Below, piece by piece: positions 15,389 to 22,958 of a stretch of DNA of 27,603 nt; the stretch's first letter is position 1; each line of letters starts with the position of its first letter. This DNA is from an uncultured Collinsella sp. Its GTDB lineage: Bacteria > Actinomycetota > Coriobacteriia > Coriobacteriales > Coriobacteriaceae. The stretch lies in NCBI GenBank assembly GCA_900757495.1, contig CAAENX010000024.1, forward strand, positions 1 to 27,603. The letters are read 5' to 3'. The notes beneath the pieces are model-generated. The model did not search any database and was not told the DNA's origin. It saw only the letters and a program-made list of their open reading frames with translations. The position numbers and the translations under genes were made by a program.

Positions 15389-15707
15389 GAAGCACCTTCC
15401 GATGTGGTTGCTAAAACTGATAAAAACAGCGTCAAACGTTTATCAGTATGCGCCGCTTTTGTTTCGATTGGAGATGGGAGATCGAATTGTTGGCCGAACG
15501 GTTTGGTAAATCGATTTAGTTGAGGTGGATATGGCGGTTGAATGGAGACGCGGGGTCGTTTTGCAGGCGCATGCCTCCGGGATCGATAGAGATGATGACG
15601 GTAAAGATGTTCACTACCTTTGGTTCAATTTGGTAAATAGTGGACATTTGTACCGTATTCATGCTTGCTGTGCGATAATTTGCGCAGCAATGAGTAAGGA
15701 GCCTCAT
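15389..15707. other. Divergent intergenic region between fbp and the DegV gene
   Basis: This 319-nt gap separates divergent genes. It holds an inverted repeat (ACTGATAAA at 15416-15424, TTTATCAGT at 15439-15447) close to the fbp start, which could be an operator or part of its promoter. Near the DegV side is an extended -10 with an overlapping dyad. The DegV frame stays open back to 15525, but these extra residues do not resemble DegV and a strong ribosome binding site favours 15708. Nothing else is recognised. Confidence 0.5.
15665..15690 (+). promoter_or_regulatory. Extended -10 promoter with overlapping dyad upstream of the DegV gene
   Basis: TGCGATAAT (15671-15679) is a TGn-extended -10 hexamer about 30 nt before the start codon. 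It is flanked by TTGCTGTGC (15665-15673) and GCGCAGCAA (15682-15690), inverted copies matching at 8 of 9 positions. This arrangement suits a repressor site over the promoter. Confidence 0.45.
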
Positions 15708-16598
15708 ATGAGTGATTTTGTCCTGACCTGTGAATCTGCCGCCGACCGAACCCGCGAGTTCTTTGAATCGCGCAATATCCCTGTCGTGTGTTTTCATTAC
15801 GAGATCGACGATGTTGTCTATACGGACGATTTGTATCAGTCGATTGCGCCGGACGAGTTTTTTGCCCAGATTGCCGCGGGCACCATGCCCAAGACGTCTC
15901 AGGTGAGCGTGGGTGAGTACGAGGAGTTTTGGGAGCCGTTCGTCGCCGGGGGTAAAGACGTGCTGCACCTGACGCTATCTTCGGGTATTTCGGGCACGTA
16001 TGGATCGGCCTGCGTTGCGGCGCAGATGCTTGCCGACCGCTATCCCCAGGGCGGCAAGGTGCGCGTCATCGATTCGCTGGCGGCGTCTTCGGGCTTTGGC
16101 CTGTTGCTGGAATATGCCGCCGACGTGCGCGATAGCGGCGCTTCGCTCGACGAGACGGCTGTCTGGGTTGAGGAGCACAAGCTCAACCTACACCACTGGT
16201 TCTTCTCGACCGATCTGTCGAGCTACCTGCGCGGCGGTCGTATCTCGGCGGCCAGCGCGATTATCGGCTCGGCGCTCAAGATCTGCCCGCTCATGACCGT
16301 CGATTGCGAGGGCAGGCTGTCGCCGCGTGAGAAGATCCGCACTAAGAAGCGCGCGATTTCCGAGATGGCTAAGACCATGATGGCGCACGTGCAGGACGGT
16401 GCGGATTATTCGGGTAAGTGCATCTTGTCCCATTCGGCGTGCCGCGAGGACGCCGAGGCTGTTGTGGCGCTGATTGAGGAACAGGTTCCGCAGCTCAAAG
16501 GCAAGATTGAGATCAACAATATCGGTGCTCTGATCGGTTCGCACACCGGACCCGGTACGGTGGCGCTCTTCTTTATGGGCGACAAGCGCGTGGATTAA
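15708..16598 (+). CDS. DegV-family fatty-acid-binding protein
   Basis: The 296-residue product begins MSDFVLTCESAADRT. TAAGGAG (15695-15701) lies 6 nt upstream, so this start is preferred over the longer open frame from 15525. DegV landmarks are visible: TLSSGISGTYGSA (about 88-100), VIDSLAASSGFG (about 120), SYLRGGRIS (about 172-180) and the C-terminal GPGTVALFFMG. DegV/FakB proteins bind a single fatty acid and present it to a kinase (FakA) for phospholipid synthesis. No fakA gene is adjacent, so its participation in that pathway is family inference. It is transcribed alone and ends at a bidirectional terminator. Confidence 0.93.
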   Translation: MSDFVLTCESAADRTREFFESRNIPVVCFHYEIDDVVYTDDLYQSIAPDEFFAQIAAGTMPKTSQVSVGEYEEFWEPFVAGGKDVLHLTLSSGISGTYGSACVAAQMLADRYPQGGKVRVIDSLAASSGFGLLLEYAADVRDSGASLDETAVWVEEHKLNLHHWFFSTDLSSYLRGGRISAASAIIGSALKICPLMTVDCEGRLSPREKIRTKKRAISEMAKTMMAHVQDGADYSGKCILSHSACREDAEAVVALIEEQVPQLKGKIEINNIGALIGSHTGPGTVALFFMGDKRVD

Positions 16599-16639
16599 TT
16601 TGCCCCATCACGTCGCTGCATGATTGCTCAAACGAAAAC

Positions 16640-16667
16640 GGCCCGCCTCACGTTTGTGGGGCGGGCC
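16640..16667. terminator. Bidirectional terminator between DegV and the TIM-barrel-like gene
   Basis: GGCCCGCC (16640-16647) pairs with GGCGGGCC (16660-16667) across a 12-nt loop. GATGTTTTT follows on the + strand, and GTTTTCGTTT on the minus strand. It lies between convergent genes. Confidence 0.8.
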
Positions 16668-16679
16668 AAGATGTTTTTG

Positions 16680-17771
16680 CTAGCGTTTCTTTCCGCGGAA
16701 GAAGAAGCCGTGCAGCGAGGGCTTGAGTCCGCGGTTGGCGCGACGCTCCTCGATATGATCGTGGATCGAAGCGACGCGTTCGATGACTTCGTCGGGGATC
16801 GGCACGTCGGGATTCATGTTCTCGACCTGGCTGACTTCGGCGGCAGCGACCTGGTCGATAATGGGCACATCGTCGCGCGAGATGACGGGCGTGGCGTCTT
16901 CCTTCATCTTGCGATAGCGCTTCATCATGTCGGTCTGCAGCTGCTGGGCCGAAGGCGGCGTCCAGATGATAGCGTTGGCGCCGGCGGCGATGGTTTCGCG
17001 AATGCTCTCGGGCGTCTTGCCGCCCGGTGCGATGAGCGGCAGGTTGGGATAGTGCTCGCGCAGCTCACGCAGGACCTGGGGCGTGTTTTTGCCAGCGGCG
17101 ATGTTGAGAATCTTGGCTCCGGCGCGCACTTTGGCGTGGGCGTCGTCGTCGCAGCGAACGACCGTGGCAATGACGGGGATGTCTGCCAGATTGGTAATGT
17201 GCTCGACCATCTCGGCAGTAGCGGGGGAGTTGACCACGCAGCCCGCCGCGCCCTGCATCTCGGAGACGGCCGCCATCTGCACGGAGCGCTTACCGGTGGT
17301 CGTGCCGCCGCCAACGCCCACAAAGACCGGGCACTCGGCAACAGTCAGCAGCGCCTGCGTAATGGCGGGCTGCGGCGTGAAGGGGTAGACGGCAAACACG
17401 GCGTCGGCATTGGAATTGCGGATGACCGCCACGTCGGTGGTGTAGATGAGCGATTTGATGCGGCGGCCAAAGAGTGTAAAGCCGCTGGCCTCCTCAATCT
17501 CATCGGGCATGCGGAGGGCCGCCTTGCGCAGGCGCCCGTCGATGGGCAGCGGCTCCATGGGTAAAAGGCCGTTGGGAGTTACGGCCACCTGGGGCTCGGT
17601 AAATTCGTCTGCAAGCTCTACCTCGGAGAAGTCGACCGAGGCGACGATGTCCTCGTGAACCTCGGCGGGAACATCGATGGGGGCTTGGTCGTTCGTCGCG
17701 GCAGGCGTCTCGAAGGAGCTGGTGCCGACAAAGGCGTCGACGCGCTCGTTCAAATCGTTGAGAGAATCCAT
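16680..17771 (-). CDS. Putative TIM-barrel protein, function unknown
   Basis: The 363-residue product has an acidic, probably disordered N-terminus (about 1-70), a compact alpha/beta core (about 75-290) and a basic C-terminus ending RGKKR. The core has barrel-like beta strands: SLIYTTDVAVI, CPVFVGVGGG-TTTGKR, IPVIATVVRCDDDAH, AKILNIAAG and LPLIAPGGKT followed by GANAIIWTPPS. The Gly-rich loops at strand ends (VGVGGG, APGGKTPESI) resemble phosphate-binding loops of ribulose-phosphate-binding or IMP-dehydrogenase-like barrels. I do not recognise the specific family; similar proteins are often labelled only hydrolase. The ATG at 17771 has a weak ribosome binding site. It is convergent with DegV and transcribed alone. 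Confidence 0.8.
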   Translation of the reverse strand: MDSLNDLNERVDAFVGTSSFETPAATNDQAPIDVPAEVHEDIVASVDFSEVELADEFTEPQVAVTPNGLLPMEPLPIDGRLRKAALRMPDEIEEASGFTLFGRRIKSLIYTTDVAVIRNSNADAVFAVYPFTPQPAITQALLTVAECPVFVGVGGGTTTGKRSVQMAAVSEMQGAAGCVVNSPATAEMVEHITNLADIPVIATVVRCDDDAHAKVRAGAKILNIAAGKNTPQVLRELREHYPNLPLIAPGGKTPESIRETIAAGANAIIWTPPSAQQLQTDMMKRYRKMKEDATPVISRDDVPIIDQVAAAEVSQVENMNPDVPIPDEVIERVASIHDHIEERRANRGLKPSLHGFFFRGKKR

Positions 17772-17793
17772 GGCGGTCCGTTTCTATGTTGTG

Positions 17794-17813
17794 CGGTCGG
17801 CAGTGTACGACCG
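17794..17813 (-). promoter_or_regulatory. Candidate -10 flanked by a dyad upstream of the TIM-barrel-like gene
   Basis: On the minus strand TACACT (17802-17807) could be a -10 element. It is flanked by the perfect 6-bp inverted pair CGGTCG (17794-17799) and CGACCG (17808-17813). The nearest -35 candidate (TTTAGC) is weak. Confidence 0.3.
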
Positions 17814-17962
17814 GCGTTGCGAGTGCTAAATCGTTTGACGAGTTGATTTTTCCCCGCCGCGCCATCCGTTAGACTGAAGGCCGGCGAACGTGAAGGAGCT
17901 GTGGTGGCGGGAATCGAGGTGCTATCTTGAATGTCCCGTATACAAAAGAGAGGTGACGCGGT

Positions 17963-18133
17963 ATGGAATTCTCGGCAATGTTGGGCTCGATTGGCCTATG
18001 CATGGGCGCAATCGTTGCCGCCGCGGTCATCTACTTTGTGGTTACGGCCATTAAGGGCAAAAAGGCCGAGCGCAAGGAGCGTGAGGCGCTTGCGCGTCAT
18101 AAAGACCAGCAGGACAAGCGCGCACGGGGATAG
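17963..18133 (+). CDS. Small single-pass membrane protein, 56 residues
   Basis: The reading frame from ATG 17963 to TAG 18131-18133 encodes 56 residues. A short N-terminus (MEFSAMLGS) leads into one hydrophobic helix (about residues 10-30, GAIVAAAVIYFVVTAI). The tail is highly charged: KGKKAERKERE, then alternating Lys, Arg, Asp and Gln. AGAGAGGTG at 17947-17955 provides a ribosome binding site 7 nt upstream. The layout is Nout/Cin by the positive-inside rule. The clear codon structure, ribosome binding site and sensible topology support a real gene. Function is unknown. It is convergent with the rRNA methyltransferase gene, whose stop is 24 nt away. Confidence 0.75.
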   Translation: MEFSAMLGSIGLCMGAIVAAAVIYFVVTAIKGKKAERKEREALARHKDQQDKRARG

Positions 18134-18158
18134 CTTGTTGAGTTTTGAATCCGTGCGC
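18120..18158. terminator. Hairpin between convergent small-protein and rRNA-methyltransferase genes
   Basis: GCGCACGG (18120-18127) pairs perfectly with CCGTGCGC (18151-18158) across a 23-nt loop. It overlaps the end of the small gene and just touches the stop codon of the methyltransferase gene. No strong T-tract follows in either direction, so its role as a terminator is tentative. Confidence 0.4.
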
Positions 18159-19261
18159 TAGCTGCGTTTTCGGACCAGGGCGATATAGAAGCCCTCAAAG
18201 TCGCGACTGGGCGGAATGGTCAGCGTGCCGGGCATGCCGTTGGCAATGGCCGAGACGTGGCCGGCGGCAATGGCCTTGGTAAGGGCGTTGCACTCGATAT
18301 GCGGATCCTCGCCGGCATCCTGGGCGCGACGCGCTTCGCTTTCGCTCGGCGTGCCGTCGAGGGGGATGAGCTCGCAGTCCATGTGCTTGTCGAGGGCCTC
18401 TTGCAGGGCATCCTCGTTTTCCTGCGGCAAGATCGAACACGTCGAATAGACGAGCGTGCCACCCGGTTTGAGGGCACCCATGGCGCGGTCCAGAAGCGCG
18501 CGCTGCGAGCGGGCACACTTGCCAAGCAGCTGCTCGGTGAGGCCGCGCAAGCTCTTTTCGTTGCCGCTGATGACGGTACCCGTACCGGTGCAGGGGGCGT
18601 CGAGCAGGATACGGTCAAAGCGGAAGAACTCGTCGAGCTCGCGTGCGTCAATACGCATGACGGGCACGTTTTTGGCGCCCTGGCGGCCCAAGTTGGCCTC
18701 GAGCTTTTCGGCACGGGGAATGCTCATCTCGCAGGCGGTGAGGTGTGCCTGTCCCTGGGTGAGGGCAGCGATCTGCGTTGTCTTACCGCCGGGGGCCGCA
18801 CACATATCCAGGATGTCCTCGCCGGCCTGGGCGCCCAGCACCAAAGGCGGCATCATGGACGACAGGCTCTGCAGGTAGATCTTGCCCTCACGGTAGATGT
18901 CGAGATTCCACAGGTCGGAAACCTGGGCCTCGGGCAGGATGAAAGCGTCCGGGTACCAGGCAACGGTTTGGTGAGCGATGCCGGCTGCGTCGAGTGCGGC
19001 GGCGATGTCCTCGGCGGTCGCCTTGAGCGTGTTGGCGCGCAGCGTGACCGGGCGTGTGGCTGCGGCGCCAAAGCCCTCAATCGTGAGTTGGGCATCGGTG
19101 GGCGCATAGGCGCCGGCAACCGTGTCGACCATAAAGCGCGGTAAATCGGCGGCGGAGGGAAGGGCGGCAAGCTGGTCGGAAAGCTCGGTGGCGGCAAACT
19201 GCCTGAGCTTGAGCTCGGGCTTAACCTGCTTTTTCTGCTTACGACGACGCGGCTTGGACAT
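18158..19261 (-). CDS. RsmB/RsmF/NOP2-family rRNA (cytosine-C5)-methyltransferase
   Basis: The 367-residue product contains the complete SAM-dependent m5C RNA methyltransferase signature: DMCAAPGGKT (152-161, SAM binding), DAPCTGTG (221-228, with motif-IV Cys224) and YSTCS (272-276, with catalytic motif-VI Cys275). A very basic N-terminus (KPRRRKQKKQVK) likely helps RNA binding. No N-terminal NusB-like domain is present, so it is closer to RsmF/YebU than to RsmB; the extra C-terminal domain of RsmF is short. The target is probably 16S rRNA, but the exact base cannot be told. GGAAGGAAA lies 5 nt upstream of the ATG. It follows the MetRS-like gene by 59 nt and may be co-transcribed with it. Confidence 0.92.
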   Translation of the reverse strand: MSKPRRRKQKKQVKPELKLRQFAATELSDQLAALPSAADLPRFMVDTVAGAYAPTDAQLTIEGFGAAATRPVTLRANTLKATAEDIAAALDAAGIAHQTVAWYPDAFILPEAQVSDLWNLDIYREGKIYLQSLSSMMPPLVLGAQAGEDILDMCAAPGGKTTQIAALTQGQAHLTACEMSIPRAEKLEANLGRQGAKNVPVMRIDARELDEFFRFDRILLDAPCTGTGTVISGNEKSLRGLTEQLLGKCARSQRALLDRAMGALKPGGTLVYSTCSILPQENEDALQEALDKHMDCELIPLDGTPSESEARRAQDAGEDPHIECNALTKAIAAGHVSAIANGMPGTLTIPPSRDFEGFYIALVRKRS

Positions 19262-19320
19262 CCGTCTTTCCTTCCCGTCCCAAATTGACTACTTTCCGGA
19301 CACGCTGCTGCTGGCGTGCT

Positions 19321-21471
19321 TTAGTACTGGCTCTCGTGCTTGCTAAAGAAATCGAAGCGCGGGGGCAGCGGCTTCACGCGGTGCTCGCCGGGCTTCTCGC
19401 CCAGGCTCTCCACAAACTCGTCCGTGGAGGCAAAGATGTTGTCCCAGCTAAAGAAGGCGATCGGGTCGACATCGAAGTACTCGCAGATGAGCTCGCAGCC
19501 GGCCGGCACGATGCCGTGCATGAGCACGGTCGCCACGCGCAGCTCGGTAAAGGCATCGACCAGGGCCTGCTTCATGGCGGTGTTGGCTGGCTCGTCTTCG
19601 AGCTTGTTGGCGGCCTTGGAGGCATCGCTCCAACGCTTGTTGGCGGCGCGCAGGTAGTCGTCGCACACGGCGAGCGCGCGGTGCGTCTCGAACTTGTACA
19701 TGGCCTGCTCAAAGGCAAGGGCGGCCTGTTCGGCAGCCTCGACCACAGGGGCGGAGGCGGTGCCGGCCGGAATGCAACCGTTGCGGTACGGGCTCTCGTC
19801 GCCCTCCTTGACGGCGACGCCGTAGAAGCAGCTGCGGGCCAGGCGGTTGAAGACGCCGGTCAAAAGCGCGCTCTCCTTAAGGGCCGGATCGATGACGCGC
19901 TTGTCGTCGCAGGCGCGCACCTCGTTGCCGTCCTTGTCCTTGCCGGTCACGCGCGTGTCGTATGCCTTGGGGCTAAAGCTCACCGGCTTCTCGGATAGGC
20001 CGAGCGACAGCCAATGCGCGCGCATCTGCTCGCAGGTGTAGTGGTTGAGCAGGTCGTCTGCCGGCGGGGGAGGCGTCTGCGAGGACGAGCTGGCCTTTTT
20101 GCCCATGTAGAGCAGGTGGTAGCAGGCGCTGACGGTGCTTTGCGTAAGGTCCCAACCCAGGGCCTCCCACATGGCGGTCTGCGCGATGCAGTAGAAGTAG
20201 ATGTTGTCTTGGCCGATGAACTGGTAGATCTGTGCGTCGTCCGAGCACCACCAGTCGCGCCAGTCGAGTGAGCTGTGCTGATAGGTGGGCGCGGGGACCT
20301 GCGTGGAATCGGCGGCGGGCTCGCCCATGAGGGCGGCGTCCTGGGCGGCGATGCCCTCGGTTACACCGGCGGCGCGGGCATCGCGCGCGAGCACGGTGCG
20401 GGTGTAGCTGATGGGCGCCCACAGGCTCTCGGGCCAGCACCAGCAGGTGACGTCGGAAACGCCGTCGACCTCGGGCACCGGAACGCCCCAGTCGATGTTA
20501 CCGGTGATGCGGAAGGGCACGAGCGCCTTGCCGCTGCGGAAGCGCACGCCGCCGTTGGCGAGCACCGCGTGGGCGTCGTCGCGCTCCTTCCAGCTGGGGA
20601 AGGTGACGGTAAAGCTGCTCTTGTTGCCCTCGGGTTCCAGCACGGTGTGCACGGGCAGCTGGTCCTCGACGGCGTCGAAGGCTTCGCGGAACTTGTTCTG
20701 GATGTAGAGCTGCGCCGGCAGCAGCCACTCCTCCATGGTCTTGGAGACCACGGAGCGGACTTGCGGGTTCTGGGCGAGCTTGGCGGTGTAGGTCTTCATA
20801 AAGTCGAGGTAGGCCGGCAGGTCGAAGTAGAGGTTGTCGACCGGGCGCAGCTCGGGCACCTCGCCGGTGAGCTGGCTCTTGGGCGCGATGAGCTCCTCGG
20901 GCTCAAACTGGTGACCCAGGTCGCACTCGTCGGCATAGGCCTTCTCGGACTTGCAGCCCTGGATGGGGCAGCGGCCGATCACCTGGCGGCCGTTGAGGAA
21001 CGTGCCGGCCTTGGCGTCGTAGAACTGCAGCGTGGAGCGCTTGGAGATGGTGCCCTGCTTGTGCAGGCGCTCGATAATCTCGGCGGTAACCTCGTTGTGA
21101 ATCTGCGCAGCCGGTTCAAGGCCCGAGCCGCCGTAGATGTCGCAGCTGATGTTGTAGTTGTTGAGGGTCGCGGCCTGGCGGGAGTGATTGGACTCGACGT
21201 ACTCGCTAATGGACTTGTCGTAGCCTTCGTTCTCCTTGAGCTTGCGGTAGCTCTCCATGATGGGCGAGCCGTAGCAGTCGGTGCCCGAGGTGAAGATGAC
21301 GTTCTCGCGGCCCAGGCGGTCGCGCAGGAAGCGGGCGAAGAAGTCGGCCGGGACAAAGACGCCGCCGACGTGGCCAAAGTGCAGGCCTTTGTTGCCGTAG
21401 GGCTCGCCGGCGGTAACGATGGCGCGGCGCGGCCAGCTGGGACGGTCGTTCATGGAGTATTTGGATGCCAT
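19321..21471 (-). CDS. Methionyl-tRNA-synthetase-like class I tRNA ligase family protein with degenerate KMSKS
   Basis: The 716-residue product aligns by eye with the MetRS catalytic domain. It has a HIGH-type motif (HFGH, residues 31-34), FTSGTDCYGSPI (60-71), a zinc-like insert with CPIQGC (168-173) and CDLGH (183-187), ELIAPKSQLTGEVPELR, GNIDWGVPVPEV (324-335) and GQDNIYFY (420-427). The expected KMSKS is replaced by KKASSSSQTPPPP (458-470), which lacks the second lysine of the motif. The C-terminal region is helical, as in an anticodon-binding domain. The start at 21471 has an ideal AAGGAG; the frame is open 31 codons further upstream. Length exceeds simple MetRS (about 510-680). It may be a diverged paralogue with altered function rather than the housekeeping MetRS, so no gene symbol is given. 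Confidence 0.8.
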   Translation of the reverse strand: MASKYSMNDRPSWPRRAIVTAGEPYGNKGLHFGHVGGVFVPADFFARFLRDRLGRENVIFTSGTDCYGSPIMESYRKLKENEGYDKSISEYVESNHSRQAATLNNYNISCDIYGGSGLEPAAQIHNEVTAEIIERLHKQGTISKRSTLQFYDAKAGTFLNGRQVIGRCPIQGCKSEKAYADECDLGHQFEPEELIAPKSQLTGEVPELRPVDNLYFDLPAYLDFMKTYTAKLAQNPQVRSVVSKTMEEWLLPAQLYIQNKFREAFDAVEDQLPVHTVLEPEGNKSSFTVTFPSWKERDDAHAVLANGGVRFRSGKALVPFRITGNIDWGVPVPEVDGVSDVTCWCWPESLWAPISYTRTVLARDARAAGVTEGIAAQDAALMGEPAADSTQVPAPTYQHSSLDWRDWWCSDDAQIYQFIGQDNIYFYCIAQTAMWEALGWDLTQSTVSACYHLLYMGKKASSSSQTPPPPADDLLNHYTCEQMRAHWLSLGLSEKPVSFSPKAYDTRVTGKDKDGNEVRACDDKRVIDPALKESALLTGVFNRLARSCFYGVAVKEGDESPYRNGCIPAGTASAPVVEAAEQAALAFEQAMYKFETHRALAVCDDYLRAANKRWSDASKAANKLEDEPANTAMKQALVDAFTELRVATVLMHGIVPAGCELICEYFDVDPIAFFSWDNIFASTDEFVESLGEKPGEHRVKPLPPRFDFFSKHESQY

Positions 21472-21603
21472 GGGACTCCTTCGCATATGGTGAGAGCGCG
21501 GCCGGGCGCAAGGCCTGGCGACGCGGTGGTCAATTCGTGCATATCGTTCGACATTATCGCACATGCGGGCGGGTGCGTGGCAGGGGCGCTATCCTAAGAT
21601 GCT

Positions 21604-22173
21604 ATGAATGAGATTTCCAACATACATGCGTTTGAGGACGAGGATTTTCTGCGCGCCTGCTTCGTGTGGGGGATGGTCGTGCTTGGCGTATTTGCCGTGT
21701 GCCTGGTGCCAGTGTTTATGCTGCTGGGCGGGCCTGCGGACTTGGATGCGGCCGAAGCGGGCGGCTGGACGGCGGTCGTGTGCTGGATGGTCGGTGTGAT
21801 CGCGGTTTCGGCGGCGTCATTTGTCGTGCACGAGCTGGTGCATGCCGTATTTTTTAAGCTGCTGGCGCCTGCGGGCGCGCATGTGACCTTTGGCGCGAAT
21901 CGTGAGACGGCGATGATTTATGCCTGCGCCGAGGGCGTGGTGTATTCGCGCCGGCGGTACGTGGCAGTTTGCCTGGCGCCGACGATTGTTGTGACGACAG
22001 CGTTTGCTCTGGGGTTTGCATTCTCGGGCTATCCGCTGCTGTGCTACCTGGCGGCCGGCTTGCATTTGTCGGGCTGTGTGGGCGACTGGTATTACGTGCG
22101 GACCATTTTGCGTGACCACCGCATTGTCGCCTGCGAGGACACATCCTTTGGTGTGCGCTTTTTCGCAAGGTAG
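21604..22173 (+). CDS. DUF3267-like HExxH integral membrane protein
   Basis: The 189-residue product has about four or five membrane helices. A HExxH motif, HELVH (76-80), lies within the second or third hydrophobic segment (VVHELVHAVFFKLL). CVGDWYYVRTIL (158-169) near the end supplies an Asp that could be a third metal ligand. This pattern matches DUF3267 putative zincin proteins, related in form to site-2-type membrane proteases. Activity is unproven. No good ribosome binding site precedes ATG 21604; TATCCT (21590-21595) could be a -10 giving a nearly leaderless mRNA. It is divergent from the MetRS-like gene and ends before the palindromic repeat at 22224. Confidence 0.82.
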   Translation: MNEISNIHAFEDEDFLRACFVWGMVVLGVFAVCLVPVFMLLGGPADLDAAEAGGWTAVVCWMVGVIAVSAASFVVHELVHAVFFKLLAPAGAHVTFGANRETAMIYACAEGVVYSRRRYVAVCLAPTIVVTTAFALGFAFSGYPLLCYLAAGLHLSGCVGDWYYVRTILRDHRIVACEDTSFGVRFFAR

Positions 22174-22223
22174 TCTTTTGGGACGGGACTTTTTTAGCTG
22201 TTTTGATGCTGGTATCAGGCTTG

Positions 22224-22299
22224 ATGATTTTTCTGGGACGGGGATTAAAAAATCATTAGGTACGCAATGATTTTTTAATCCCCGTCCCAGAAAAATCAT
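22224..22299. repeat. Perfect palindrome with 34-bp arms between the DUF3267-like gene and queH
   Basis: The arm 22224-22257 is the exact reverse complement of 22266-22299, separated by 8 nt. The arm contains CTGGGACGGGGATTAAAAAA. A related partial sequence, GGGACGGGACTTTTTT, occurs just upstream at about 22180-22195. In RNA it forms a very stable hairpin that would act as a transcription barrier in either direction. It ends about 3 nt before the queH ribosome binding site, so it could also affect queH expression. Its identity as a dispersed repeat is inferred. Confidence 0.85.
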
Positions 22300-22318
22300 T
22301 GCGGGGGAGGAGATGTTG

Positions 22319-22894
22319 ATGAAGCCGTTGTTGTTGCACGCTTGTTGTGCGCCGTGCTCGCTTGAGCCGGTTCGCCTGCTGCGCGAGGAGGGGTTTGAAC
22401 CCACGATTTGTTGGACCAACCCTAATATTCAACCTCGCGATGAATGGCAGCGGCGCTTGGACGAGCTGCGCCGGTGGTGTGCCGATGGCGACATCGAGCT
22501 CATCGAGGCGGGGGAGGACCGCGAGCGCTGGGAGGCCGGCGTGGCCCCGCTGGGCGCCGATCGGCCCCGCCGCTGTCGCGCGTGCTATGCCCTGCGTCTG
22601 GCCGAGGCGTGCCGTGTGGCCCAGGAGCGCGGGTTTGAATATGTGGGCACGACGCTTGCCGTTTCGCCGTATCAGCTGTTCGACACGTGTAATGAAGTGC
22701 TTGAGCGCCTGGCTGCCGCCCGCGGGCTCACACCGGTGATTCGCGATTTTCGCCCGTATTATCCCGAGGCCACGCGTCGTTCGCGCGAGCTTGGCATGTA
22801 TCGGCAGAACTACTGTGGTTGCCGCTTCTCGGCCGTCGAGGCGGCCATGGACCGCGCCCGCATCCGCGACGAGCGCAAAGCCGCTAAAAAGTAG
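22319..22894 (+). CDS. queH: Epoxyqueuosine reductase QueH
   Basis: The 191-residue product is a QueH (formerly DUF208) protein, which reduces epoxyqueuosine to queuosine in tRNA, the last step of Q synthesis, and replaces QueG. Family cysteines are all present: HACCAPC (7-13, Cys9, Cys10 and Cys13), CRAC (86-89) and CGC (166-168). These bind a 4Fe-4S cluster and a second metal site. TTLAVSPYQ (111-119) is also conserved. ATG 22313 touches the ribosome binding site GGGGGAGGAG; ATG 22319 lies 6 nt from it and is chosen. queA follows 64 nt downstream with its own candidate promoter, so two successive steps of the same pathway are adjacent. Confidence 0.94.
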   Translation: MKPLLLHACCAPCSLEPVRLLREEGFEPTICWTNPNIQPRDEWQRRLDELRRWCADGDIELIEAGEDRERWEAGVAPLGADRPRRCRACYALRLAEACRVAQERGFEYVGTTLAVSPYQLFDTCNEVLERLAAARGLTPVIRDFRPYYPEATRRSRELGMYRQNYCGCRFSAVEAAMDRARIRDERKAAKK

Positions 22895-22913
22895 TTCATT
22901 TGGGACGTCAGCC

Positions 22914-22922
22914 TGCTAGGAT
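22914..22922 (+). promoter_or_regulatory. Candidate extended -10 promoter of queA
   Basis: TGCTAGGAT (22914-22922) is a TGn-extended -10 element about 37 nt before the queA start. No clear -35 is visible. It has the same form as the TGCTACCAT proposed upstream of the cobalamin riboswitch. Confidence 0.4.
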
Positions 22923-22958
22923 GTAGAGCGGACTTTAGCAATATAAGGAGTATCCGAC

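Noticed and set aside
15525..15707. Starting the DegV protein at 15525
   Set aside because: The extra 61 residues do not resemble DegV and would span the candidate promoter; TAAGGAG precedes ATG 15708.
18257..19144. A 295-codon + strand open frame opposite the rRNA methyltransferase
   Set aside because: The minus-strand frame carries every m5C methyltransferase motif and a good ribosome binding site; the + frame is an antisense shadow.
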